64,000 nt of DNA from NCBI RefSeq assembly GCF_015163075.1, contig NZ_JADDXU010000009.1, forward strand, positions 1 to 64,000. The letters run 5' to 3'. The notes under the pieces were generated by a model, which saw nothing but the letters and a program-made list of their open reading frames with translations, was not told the DNA's origin and made no database searches. Positions 41,565 to 49,164 of this stretch are shown one piece after another. A program made the position numbers and the translations under genes. The stretch is from Streptomyces justiciae. Lineage in GTDB: Bacteria > Actinomycetota > Actinomycetes > Streptomycetales > Streptomycetaceae. Positions within the stretch are counted from its first letter, which is position 1. Each line of letters starts with the position of its first letter.

Positions 41565-42911
41565 ATGCGACTTCGGACACGAGGCGCAGGCGCCCGGGGC
41601 GGCAGACGCACCGCCGCGTTCGCCGCCCTGCTCGCCCTGGCGCTCGCCGCGCCCCTGACCTCGATGGACGCCTCCGCCGACAGCGTCGGCAAGGCGGCGC
41701 CCTCAGCGGACGACATCCGGCAGTACGAGATCCACCAGCACACCGACCAGCTGACCCGTACGGCCATCCAGCAGACCGGCGTCACGGTGGACGAGGCCGA
41801 CGAGGAGACCGTGGTGGTCTCCGGGCGGGCCGACCAGATCAAGAAGCTGCGCCGACTCGGCTACCAGGTCGAGGCGTTGGGCTCCGCCCCGGACCGGCTG
41901 GCCGAGGACGAGCTGCGGCTCTACGACTTCCCGTCGGCCGACTCGCGCTATCACAACTACGCGGAGATGACGAACGAGATCAACAGCGTCGTCTCGGCCC
42001 ACCCGGACATCGTCAGCCAGCGCGTCATCGGCACGTCCTACCAGGGGCGGAACATCGTCGCCCTCAAGATCAGCGACAACGTGGCGACGGACGAGTCCGA
42101 GCCCGAGGTGCTGTTCACCCACCACCAGCACGCGCGCGAACATCTCACCGTCGAGATGGCGCTCTACCTGCTCAACCAGCTGACCTCCGGCTACGGCACC
42201 GACTCACGCGTGACCAGCCTGGTCAACAGCCGGGAGATCTGGATCGTGCCGGACCTCAACCCCGACGGCGGCGAGTACGACGTCGCCACCGGCTCGTACC
42301 GCTCCTGGCGGAAGAACCGGCAGCCCAACTCCGGCTCCTCGTACGTCGGCACGGACCTCAACCGCAACTGGAACTACCGGTGGGGCTGCTGCGGCGGCTC
42401 GTCCGGGTCGACGTCCTCGGAGACGTACCGCGGATCGGCCGCCGAGTCGGCGCCCGAGGTGAAGGTCGTCGCGAACTTCGTGCGCAGCCGGGTGGTCGGC
42501 GGGGTGCAGCAGATCAAGGCCGGGATCGACTTCCACACGTACAGCGAGCTGGTGTTGTGGCCGTTCGGGTACACCACGGCCGACACGGCGACGGGGATGA
42601 CGGCCGACGACCGCAACGCCTTCGCCACGGTGGGGCAGAAGATGGCCGCGAGCAACGGCTATACGCCGGAGCAGTCGAGTGACCTGTACATCACCGACGG
42701 GTCCATCGACGACTGGCTGTGGGGGAACCAGAAGATCTTCGCGTACACCTTCGAGATGTATCCGACGTCCAGTTCCCAGGGTGGGTTCTATCCTCCCGAT
42801 GAGGTGATCGCTCGGGAGACCGCCAGGAACCGGGACGCCGTGTTGCAGCTGTTGGAGAACGCCGACTGTATGTACCGGTCCATCGGGAAAGAGGCCCAGT
42901 ACTGCAGCTAG
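41565..42911 (+). CDS. Secreted M14-family zinc carboxypeptidase
   Basis: The 448-residue secreted enzyme has a signal peptide (about 1-38, ending DASA), a propeptide (40-130) and an M14 peptidase domain (from about 132). The HXXE zinc motif is HQHAREH (His189 and Glu192), substrate-binding Asn/Arg appear in [15 protein letters not shown], the third zinc His is in [13 protein letters not shown] and the catalytic Glu is in [10 protein letters not shown]. It removes C-terminal residues from peptides. The ATG at 41565 follows AAGGAGA by four bases, and 209 bases upstream hold its promoter. Its stop codon overlaps the convergent gene by four bases. Confidence 0.92.
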   Translation: MRLRTRGAGARGGRRTAAFAALLALALAAPLTSMDASADSVGKAAPSADDIRQYEIHQHTDQLTRTAIQQTGVTVDEADEETVVVSGRADQIKKLRRLGYQVEALGSAPDRLAEDELRLYDFPSADSRYHNYAEMTNEINSVVSAHPDIVSQRVIGTSYQGRNIVALKISDNVATDESEPEVLFTHHQHAREHLTVEMALYLLNQLTSGYGTDSRVTSLVNSREIWIVPDLNPDGGEYDVATGSYRSWRKNRQPNSGSSYVGTDLNRNWNYRWGCCGGSSGSTSSETYRGSAAESAPEVKVVANFVRSRVVGGVQQIKAGIDFHTYSELVLWPFGYTTADTATGMTADDRNAFATVGQKMAASNGYTPEQSSDLYITDGSIDDWLWGNQKIFAYTFEMYPTSSSQGGFYPPDEVIARETARNRDAVLQLLENADCMYRSIGKEAQYCS

Positions 42912-43414
42912 TCGTCGGACGCGTCGTCGTTCTCTTCGAAGTACTCGTCGAGAACCGCGTCCAACTGCTCTTCCCACAGCTTGAAATCGGCCCTGGCCGT
43001 CGCCTCGATCTCGATCGGGTACCAGCGGCGGTCAGGGGTGTGGACCGTGATCGTGAATCGCTTGCCGAAGCGGGGGGACTCCGTCTCCACCGCGCCGATC
43101 TCGTCCCAGCCGAACTCGCACCGCTCCTCGTCGAGGCTGAGGCGTACGCCCTTCGCGTCGGCGACGATCTTCGCGCGGCGGTCGGAGGCCTCGAAGACGG
43201 GGCCCTCGGCCGCCGCCTCCTCCTCGGTCTCCTCCTCTTCGGCCGTCTCCGGTTCCTCGGGGGCGGCCTCCTTCTCTGCGAGGGGCTCCTCGGCGTCCGC
43301 CGGCTTGGCGTCCTCGGGCTCGCCGGACACGGGTGAGGTCAGCCCGGGGATGAAGGCCGGGTCGAATCCGGCGCCTTCCAGGGGCTTGCTGCTCGAACCT
43401 ATGCGCTGCTCCAC
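42908..43414 (-). CDS. Acidic protein with a PH-like domain
   Basis: The 168-residue protein has a long Glu/Ala/Pro-rich N-terminal half (about 30-75, low complexity) and a C-terminal domain [66 protein letters not shown], a PH-like beta barrel seen in several Streptomyces proteins, similar in plan to the protein at 37085. It has no signal peptide. The GTG start at 43414 has only a weak site; no better start is visible. Function unknown. Confidence 0.77.
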   Translation of the reverse strand: MEQRIGSSSKPLEGAGFDPAFIPGLTSPVSGEPEDAKPADAEEPLAEKEAAPEEPETAEEEETEEEAAAEGPVFEASDRRAKIVADAKGVRLSLDEERCEFGWDEIGAVETESPRFGKRFTITVHTPDRRWYPIEIEATARADFKLWEEQLDAVLDEYFEENDDASDD

Positions 43415-43479
43415 GGTCGGAAGTATGGCGGACGAAGCTGTGCCGTGGGGCGCCGGGGGCGGAAGCGACGGGAGAAGCT

Positions 43480-43500
43480 CTTGCAGAAAATTTCTGCAAG
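43480..43500 (+). promoter_or_regulatory. MalR-like palindrome upstream of the PfkB gene
   Basis: CTTGCAGAAA (43480-43489) and TTTCTGCAAG (43491-43500) form a perfect palindrome with one central base, 41 bases upstream of the PfkB start codon. The half-site CTTGCAG resembles operators of MalR/LacI-family repressors in Streptomyces. A second partial TTCTTGC follows at 43501-43507. Confidence 0.65.
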
Positions 43501-43541
43501 TTCTTGCCCGCCCGGAAACACGGCTGCTTGACTCGGCTTTC

Positions 43542-44465
43542 ATGAGCCCCGAGACCGATGTCCTCGTCCTGGGCGGCGCCGGCGTGGACACCATCGTCCA
43601 CGTCCCCGAGCTGCCACTCCCCTACGCCGACAGCTACATGATCGAGCCGGGCATCGTGAGCCGCGCCGGACAGAGCGGGGACTTCGTCGCGCTCGGCGTG
43701 CACGCGCTCGGGCTGCGCGCCCACCACATCGACGTCGTCGGCGACGACCACGAGGGCGACCTGGTGCGCGCGCTGCACCGGGACCGGGGCATCCCATTCA
43801 CCGAGGTGCGCTCGGCCTCGGGCACCAAGCGGGCGGTCAACCTGGTCGGCCCGGACGGGCGGAGGCTCTCCCTGTACGACATCACGCGCGGCCAGGACAC
43901 CGACCGGCTCCCCGAGGACACCCTGCGCACCCTGGCGGGCGCCGCCCGGCACGCGCACGTGGTGATCACCCACCCGTGCGCCCACGCCCTGCCGGTGCTG
44001 CGCGAGGCCGGGGTGACGGTCTCGACGGACCTGCACAACTGGGACGGCGAGAACCCGTACCACGAGGCCTTCGCCCTCGCCGCCGACCTGGTCTTCCTGT
44101 CGACGACCGCGCTGGCCGACCCGGAGGCCACCATGAGGGACATCGCCGCGCGCGGCCGGGCGAGTGCCGTGGTCGCGACCGCCGGGGCGGAGGGGGCGTA
44201 CCTGCTGGCCGACGGCGAGCTGACCCACGTACCGGCCGTCGAGCCGCCCGCTCCGGTGGTGGACTCCAACGGTGCGGGCGACGCCTTCGCCGCCGCGTTC
44301 CTGCTCGGCCGGCTGGCGGGCGCGGACCCGTTGCGCTGTGCGCGGTACGGGGCGGTCGCGGGCGCGTACGCCTGCACGGTGCCGTCGACGCGGGCGGACG
44401 CGATCGGGCGGGACGAACTCCTGGCGCGGGTGGCCGAATTGGAGGCGGAGAAGGCCTTCGGCTGA
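43542..44465 (+). CDS. PfkB family carbohydrate kinase
   Basis: The 307-residue kinase has PfkB signatures: GGAGVDTIVHVPELP at the N-terminus, GGNxxN-like region RAGQSGDFVALGVHALG, and the C-terminal VDSNGAGDAFAAAFLLGRLAGADPLR with the catalytic Asp in GAGD. The sugar is unknown; the second PfkB protein in this window (51921) is more KdgK-like. A perfect LacI-type palindrome lies in its promoter region, suggesting sugar-dependent control. It is a single gene followed by tandem repeats. Confidence 0.9.
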   Translation: MSPETDVLVLGGAGVDTIVHVPELPLPYADSYMIEPGIVSRAGQSGDFVALGVHALGLRAHHIDVVGDDHEGDLVRALHRDRGIPFTEVRSASGTKRAVNLVGPDGRRLSLYDITRGQDTDRLPEDTLRTLAGAARHAHVVITHPCAHALPVLREAGVTVSTDLHNWDGENPYHEAFALAADLVFLSTTALADPEATMRDIAARGRASAVVATAGAEGAYLLADGELTHVPAVEPPAPVVDSNGAGDAFAAAFLLGRLAGADPLRCARYGAVAGAYACTVPSTRADAIGRDELLARVAELEAEKAFG

Positions 44466-44594
44466 CCGGCCGGAGGACACGGGGGCCGGAATCTGCCCCG
44501 TTAGCGAGGTAGCCGGGGCCTGGAATCCGCCCGGCCGGAGGACACGAGGCCGGAATCCGCCCCGTTACCGAGGTAGCCGGGGCCCGGCATCCGC
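44466..44594. repeat. Two imperfect 65-bp tandem repeats between pfkB and caspase genes
   Basis: Unit 1 (44466-44530) and unit 2 (44531-44594) both begin CCGGCCGGAGGACAC and contain GAGGTAGCCGGGGCC; they differ at a handful of positions and one base of length. The 188-base gap also contains the caspase promoter region after 44595. The GC-rich dyads could terminate the pfkB transcript. Confidence 0.8.
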
Positions 44595-44653
44595 CCCGCT
44601 GTCGACCGGTTCTCCGTGCTCCGCGACCGGCCCGCCTGCCAGACTGTCCGGCC

Positions 44654-46519
44654 ATGGGGACGATCTACGCGTTCATGGCGGGCGTCAACGCCTACCCGCC
44701 GCACATCGCCACGCCGCTGTCCGGCTGTGTCAACGACGTGCGTGCGGCACGGGAGTTGCTGGAGGAGCGCGGCGGGGACGCCGTCACGGTACGGACCGTC
44801 CTGGACGGGGAGGCCACGGTCGAGGCCGTCGAGGAGGGGGTCCGGGCCTTCCTCGGGGCGGCCGGGCCCGGCGACACGGCGTTGTTCTGGTTCTCGGGGC
44901 ACGGCAGTGAACGGGTCGCCACCGGTGCGGAGTTGCTCGTCGAGGCGACGGGCTGGAGCCAGGCGCTGGTCTGCGTGGACGGGCCCCTGTCCGACAAGCG
45001 GCTGGGCGCGCTGCTGGACGAGGTGGCGGGGCGCGGGGCGCATGTCGTGGCGGTCCTCGACTGCTGCTACTCGGGCGGCGCGACCCGCGAGGACCGCGTC
45101 CCGGCCGACCTGACCACCCGCCACGCGCCGGCCCGCCCGGAGTGGCCGGCCGCCCGCGACACGGCACCCCCGCGAGGCACCGCCCGCCATCTCCTGCTCG
45201 CCGCGAGCCGACTCGACCAACTCTCCTACGAGGGCTGGTTCGACGGGCGCCGCCAGGGCATCTTCACGCACGCCCTGCTGGGCGCGGCACGGGCGGCGGG
45301 CCCGGACGTCACCTACCGGCAGCTGCTGGCGGCGGCGGACGCGCGGGTACGGCGGTCCGGTGGCCGGCAGCAGCCCGTGCTGTTTCCGGAGACGGCCGAG
45401 GTCGCCGATCTGCCGTTCCTCGCGGGTGCAGTGGCGGAGGGTGCCACCGGTGACCATCTGCTGCGGTGCGGGCGGGAGGGGTGGGAGGTGGACTGCGGGA
45501 CGGTGCACGGGCTGCGGGGCGGGGAGGGTGCCGGGGGCACGGAGTTCGCGGTGATCGGGGACGGGCGGGTCATACGGGCTCGCGTGGTGCGGGCCGAGCG
45601 GGCGCTGGTGGAGCCGGTGGGCTGGGCGCCGGACCCGGAGCGGGTGTACCCGGTCGCGCTGACCGCCCTGTCGACGCCGCCCGCGACGGTGAGCGTCGAG
45701 GGGGCGGACGAACGGCTCCGGGCGGCGATCACCTCGTACGACACTCCCCTGCTCCAAGTCGTCGACAGATCCGAAGAGTTCGGAGACCTGCACTTCCGGG
45801 TGGTGCAGGACGCCGGTGCGGTGGAGGTGCTGGGGCGGGACGGGACGCGGTTCGTGGAGCCGCTGTGGCTCGGCACGAGGTCGGGCATGCGGGACGGTTC
45901 GACCGGCGGTCCGTACGACGGGAAGGGCGTCGTCGGCTGCCTCACCCACCTCACCCGCTGGCATCGGCTCCGCGATCTCACCTCCCGGCCCTCCACCCTG
46001 GACAACCAGGTGCAGGTGGAGATCGCCCCGTGGGGCGGCGGGGACGCGCTGGTGCCGGACGGGCGAGGGGAGATCGTGTGCGCGTACGGGCCGGACGGGG
46101 AACCGCCGTTGGTGTCCATCCGGATCACCAACCGTTCACAGCGCCCTCTTTGGTGTGCGCTGATCGATCTCAGCGACAGCTACGCCAGTGATCCGGCGCT
46201 GTTCCCGGGGCACTTCATCGGGCCGGGGCGGACGGGGTACGCCCTGGACGGGGAGCCGGTGCGGCTGGCTCTGCCGCAGTCCAGGTCCGCCACGTCCGGC
46301 GCGGAGGCGCGGGACTGGCTCAAACTGATCGTCGCGGAGGGCGAGTTGAACACCGTGCCGTTCCGGATGCCGGCGTGGAGCCCGTGGGCGTCCGGCGCGG
46401 ACGAGGAGGTGCTGCGCTTCGGTGCAGCCTCCGACGGACGCGACCTCGGACCGGCGACCCAGGGTACCCCGGGCCGCTGGGCCACCCGCACGGTCGTCCT
46501 GCGGACCGTCGTCCCCTAG
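44654..46519 (+). CDS. Caspase-like (metacaspase, peptidase C14) protein
   Basis: The 621-residue protein has an N-terminal caspase-fold domain (about 1-245) with the catalytic His83 in ALFWFSGHGSE and Cys138 in VVAVLDCCYSGG, plus ARHLLLAASRLDQLSYEGWFDG and FTHALLGAAR, as in bacterial metacaspases. A 370-residue C-terminal part follows, mostly beta-strand, which I cannot name (GDALVPDGRGEIVCAYGPDGEPP, VRLALPQSRSATSGAEARDW). No transmembrane segment or signal peptide is seen. It is convergent with, and overlaps by four bases, a RES-domain gene. A role in regulated cell death or conflict is inferred from the fold and neighbours. Confidence 0.88.
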   Translation: MGTIYAFMAGVNAYPPHIATPLSGCVNDVRAARELLEERGGDAVTVRTVLDGEATVEAVEEGVRAFLGAAGPGDTALFWFSGHGSERVATGAELLVEATGWSQALVCVDGPLSDKRLGALLDEVAGRGAHVVAVLDCCYSGGATREDRVPADLTTRHAPARPEWPAARDTAPPRGTARHLLLAASRLDQLSYEGWFDGRRQGIFTHALLGAARAAGPDVTYRQLLAAADARVRRSGGRQQPVLFPETAEVADLPFLAGAVAEGATGDHLLRCGREGWEVDCGTVHGLRGGEGAGGTEFAVIGDGRVIRARVVRAERALVEPVGWAPDPERVYPVALTALSTPPATVSVEGADERLRAAITSYDTPLLQVVDRSEEFGDLHFRVVQDAGAVEVLGRDGTRFVEPLWLGTRSGMRDGSTGGPYDGKGVVGCLTHLTRWHRLRDLTSRPSTLDNQVQVEIAPWGGGDALVPDGRGEIVCAYGPDGEPPLVSIRITNRSQRPLWCALIDLSDSYASDPALFPGHFIGPGRTGYALDGEPVRLALPQSRSATSGAEARDWLKLIVAEGELNTVPFRMPAWSPWASGADEEVLRFGAASDGRDLGPATQGTPGRWATRTVVLRTVVP

Positions 46520-47169
46520 GGCGCCAATTGGACGTAGTACGGCTGGAGTACGGAGTTCAGCCACTCCCGGCCCTCGGCCGTGTCGAAGTCCACGGTGTCC
46601 TCCTCCTGGGCGCGCAGGGCGCCGGCCGGGCTGCGGTCGCCGAACAGGACCACCGTGCGGTCGGCCGGTTCCCGCTTGGACGCCCAGAGCAGGCCCTGGG
46701 CCCACGGCTCGGTGTGGCGGCGGATCCAGTGGGCCCAGTCGCGGGTGTACGGGTACTCGTGGGCCTCGGTGTGCACCAGCCAGGTGTCCTGGTGGACCGC
46801 GGCCAGGTCCTGGGCGCTGACCAGCGGCAGGACGTTCAGGTCGGCGGCGAGCCGCAGGGTGCTCAGGCGGCGGCCCTCGACCGCGCGGCGCGGCAGCAGA
46901 CGCGGGCCGCCGGCGGGGTCGAAGGGCAGGGAGCGCAGCAGGGTCTCGCAGACGGCGGCCGTGGGGCCGAGGCCGGCGTAGAGATAGCCGTACGTGTCGC
47001 AGGAGGTGGCGTCGAAGCGGCCGCCGCCGTAGAGGCAGTGGGAGGGTCTCGGGTTGAAGCCGGTGGCGGGGCGGTGGGAGCCGTGGATGCGGTAGAGCGG
47101 GGTGCCGCGGGTGAGCGTGACCTTGCCGGGGGTGCCGGTCAGGGCTTCGGGCGGCCGGTAGTTGGGCAT
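46516..47169 (-). CDS. RES-domain NAD+-degrading enzyme (toxin-like)
   Basis: The 217-residue protein has the RES signature: Arg27 in PLYRIHGSHRPATGFNP, Glu75 in AAVCETLLRS and Ser164 in GLLWASKREP, with the conserved GGGRFD and YGYLYAGLG motifs. RES proteins are NAD+ glycohydrolases or phosphorylases (MbcT of M. tuberculosis, whose product is ADP-ribose-1''-phosphate) and act as toxins paired with an Xre/MbcA antitoxin. Here the gene follows an MbcA-like gene by 44 bases. It is a little longer than the usual 150-180 residue toxins. Confidence 0.86.
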   Translation of the reverse strand: MPNYRPPEALTGTPGKVTLTRGTPLYRIHGSHRPATGFNPRPSHCLYGGGRFDATSCDTYGYLYAGLGPTAAVCETLLRSLPFDPAGGPRLLPRRAVEGRRLSTLRLAADLNVLPLVSAQDLAAVHQDTWLVHTEAHEYPYTRDWAHWIRRHTEPWAQGLLWASKREPADRTVVLFGDRSPAGALRAQEEDTVDFDTAEGREWLNSVLQPYYVQLAP

Positions 47170-47213
47170 GGTCAGTCACTTCCCATCCGGCGGGCCGTCT
47201 TCCGTCCTCGGGC

Positions 47214-47891
47214 TCATTCCCCACTCTCCATCAGAAACCTTGCCGTATCGACCAGTTGACGGTCACGGCCGGTGCCCAGCAGGCTCGCCGGGCTGGTGCC
47301 GAGCCAGGCGTTGGCGGACAGCCACCAGTCGGCGGCGCCCCACGGGTCGCGGTCGGCGGCGAGGAGGGCGTTGACCTCCAGGACGACCAGCCAGGGCAGG
47401 GTGTCCTCGGAGAACTGGAACCGCGGCAGGCGCAGCCGTCCGCCGATGCCGGGCAGCCGGATCAGCTCGGGCGCGAAGGGGGCGCCGCCGCGCTGGAGCA
47501 GCGTCTCGGCGTCCAACGCGGGCTCCGCGAGCAGCCGTTCGCGCACCGGGCCGAGGACAGGGCCGACCATGCGGTGCCCGTCGATGAGGAGGACGGCGAG
47601 ATCCTCGGCGGCGAAGCCCTGCACGGTCGGCCGGCCGCCACCGGTCGTCGGCGTCCCGGTGAACCGCGCCCCGGTGTCCGCCCCGAACTCGTCCGGCACC
47701 GACTCCGCCAGCAGGTCGGCGGCCTGTTGGGCGGCGGCGTACCGGAGCCGCTCGTCCCGCTCCTCGTCGCGGACGACGGCGACCAGCCCGGTCAGCCGCT
47801 CCCGTTCCTCGGTGCCGAGGCGGCCGGCGACCCGGTCCCAGCGGGCCGCGGCGGCGGCGAGGACGACGTACGGATCGTCGGGCACGCTCAT
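47214..47891 (-). CDS. MbcA/Xre-like putative antitoxin
   Basis: The 225-residue protein has a helical N-terminal half (DDPYVVLAAAAARWDRVAGRLGTEERERLTG) and a C-terminal part that resembles the Xre/MbcA/ParS toxin-binding domain: RLRLPRFQFSEDTLPWLVVLEVNALLAADRDPWGAADWWLSANAWLGTSPASLLGTGRDRQLVDTARFL. The combination of a PxFQF strand, DPW, WL..N and GxSPxxLL is shared with RES-Xre antitoxins, but the length and the lack of an obvious helix-turn-helix are unusual. It overlaps the macro-domain gene by ATGA and precedes the RES gene by 44 bases, as an antitoxin would. Confidence 0.75.
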   Translation of the reverse strand: MSVPDDPYVVLAAAAARWDRVAGRLGTEERERLTGLVAVVRDEERDERLRYAAAQQAADLLAESVPDEFGADTGARFTGTPTTGGGRPTVQGFAAEDLAVLLIDGHRMVGPVLGPVRERLLAEPALDAETLLQRGGAPFAPELIRLPGIGGRLRLPRFQFSEDTLPWLVVLEVNALLAADRDPWGAADWWLSANAWLGTSPASLLGTGRDRQLVDTARFLMESGE

Positions 47892-49009
47892 CGGTCGTCC
47901 TCCGCGGGCACGTTGGGGGCCAGGAGCCGCTCCAGCAGGTCGGCGCGGGCGTGGCGGCGTACGACGAAGTGGATCTCCCAGTCGGCGCCGCGGGCGAGTT
48001 CGGCCTCGACGGCGGCCCACAGCGCGCCGAAGCTCTCCAGCGGGGTGAGGCCGCCGCGCCCGGCGCCGAGCAGGGGCAGGCAGACGGACCGCAGGGGCGG
48101 GTCGTGGGCGCCGGACTCCTCGGCGAGCAGCGCGAAGACGCGGGCGACGCCTCGGGTGATGTCGGCGGGCTGGACGTCGTAGTCGTTGGTCTCGGGGCGG
48201 GGTACGGCCACGGCGACGTGGTAGATCCGCCGGATGCCCTGGCCCTCCAGCGCGCCCGCGGAGGTGACGGCGACCGTCCCGGGCTGTGCCGCCCGGCCGG
48301 GAGCCCCGTGCCGGGCGGTCCAGCCCCGTAACTCGTCGTCGATCCTGTCGTCGACGAGTCCCCCGACGGGGTCCCGGTGCGCGCCCGCGCGGCGCAGGGT
48401 GGCGGAGACGGACGACTTGTACGGCGCCGGCAGCGCGAAGTAGGTGTTCGACGGCGAGACGACGACGTCGATGTCGCGCAGCAGGTCGACGGAGTGGACG
48501 TGCAGGGTGACGGGGACGGTACGGCGGTCGATGCGCGGGCGCAGGGCGCGGTGGGCGGCGGGCATGCGGTCGTACGGAGGTGGGGGTGATCCTCTCCGGG
48601 GCGTGCCCTGGGCGACGAGCTGGACGACCTGTTCGGCCACCTGCCCGAGGACCATGAGCTCGTGGTGCTTGCGGAACCGCTCGACGCTCACCCCGTACAC
48701 CTGGGCGGCCCGCCGGCGCCGGTCGGCGGCCGGCCAGTCGCGGGTGCCCTGGGCGAGGCCGAGGCTGTACTCGGCGGCGGTCTGGAGGGTGCCGCCGCCC
48801 ATCCTGGAGACGGCGAGCCGCAGTACCTTCTCCACCGGCCCCCCTGGCGACTCGCCGTCTCCCCGCGGGAGTTCACGGGCGGCCCCGGCGAGCGCCGGTA
48901 CGTCGAGCGCGCGCAGCCTGACGACTCCGGCCCGCCGCACCTTCCGCACCTCCGCGAGAACCGCTCCGTGATCGGGCACGTGAGGCGACGGCGGCATGAC
49001 GATCAGCAT
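47888..49009 (-). CDS. Macro-domain protein with actinobacterial effector-associated N-terminal domain
   Basis: The 373-residue protein has an N-terminal helical module (about 20-125, GGPVEKVLRLAVSRMGGGTLQTAAEYSLGLAQGTR, RRRRAAQVYGVSVERFRKHHELMVLGQVAEQ) that occurs at the front of diverse actinobacterial effectors, and a C-terminal macro domain (about 185-365): IDVVVSPSNTYFALPAPYKSSVSATLRRAGA, PGTVAVTSAGAL, RIYHVAVAVPR, SVCLPLLGAGRGGLTPLESF. Macro domains bind or cleave ADP-ribose derivatives. It is the first gene of the operon with the antitoxin-like and RES genes. ATG at 49009 or 48997 are both plausible starts; neither has a strong ribosome site. Confidence 0.83.
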   Translation of the reverse strand: MLIVMPPSPHVPDHGAVLAEVRKVRRAGVVRLRALDVPALAGAARELPRGDGESPGGPVEKVLRLAVSRMGGGTLQTAAEYSLGLAQGTRDWPAADRRRRAAQVYGVSVERFRKHHELMVLGQVAEQVVQLVAQGTPRRGSPPPPYDRMPAAHRALRPRIDRRTVPVTLHVHSVDLLRDIDVVVSPSNTYFALPAPYKSSVSATLRRAGAHRDPVGGLVDDRIDDELRGWTARHGAPGRAAQPGTVAVTSAGALEGQGIRRIYHVAVAVPRPETNDYDVQPADITRGVARVFALLAEESGAHDPPLRSVCLPLLGAGRGGLTPLESFGALWAAVEAELARGADWEIHFVVRRHARADLLERLLAPNVPAEDDR

Positions 49010-49110
49010 CGCACCGCCGTCGCGACCCTCACAAGCCCGCTCCGTACAACCATTCCAGCGCACGCCCCGGTCGCGAACGGGTCGCGTCCGGGGCGAAGTC
49101 AGGGCGCAGG

Positions 49111-49164
49111 GAAGGGAGTTACGAGAGGAAGGAGGCTCAGGACTCGGGGAAGGGAGTTACGAGA
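49111..49164. repeat. Short direct repeat duplicating a gene end
   Basis: GAAGGGAGTTACGAGA occurs at 49111-49126 and again at 49149-49164. The second copy contains the stop codon of the GntP gene (minus strand), and the similarity continues for some 20 bases, so the unit looks like a partial duplication of the gene's 3' end. Confidence 0.6.
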
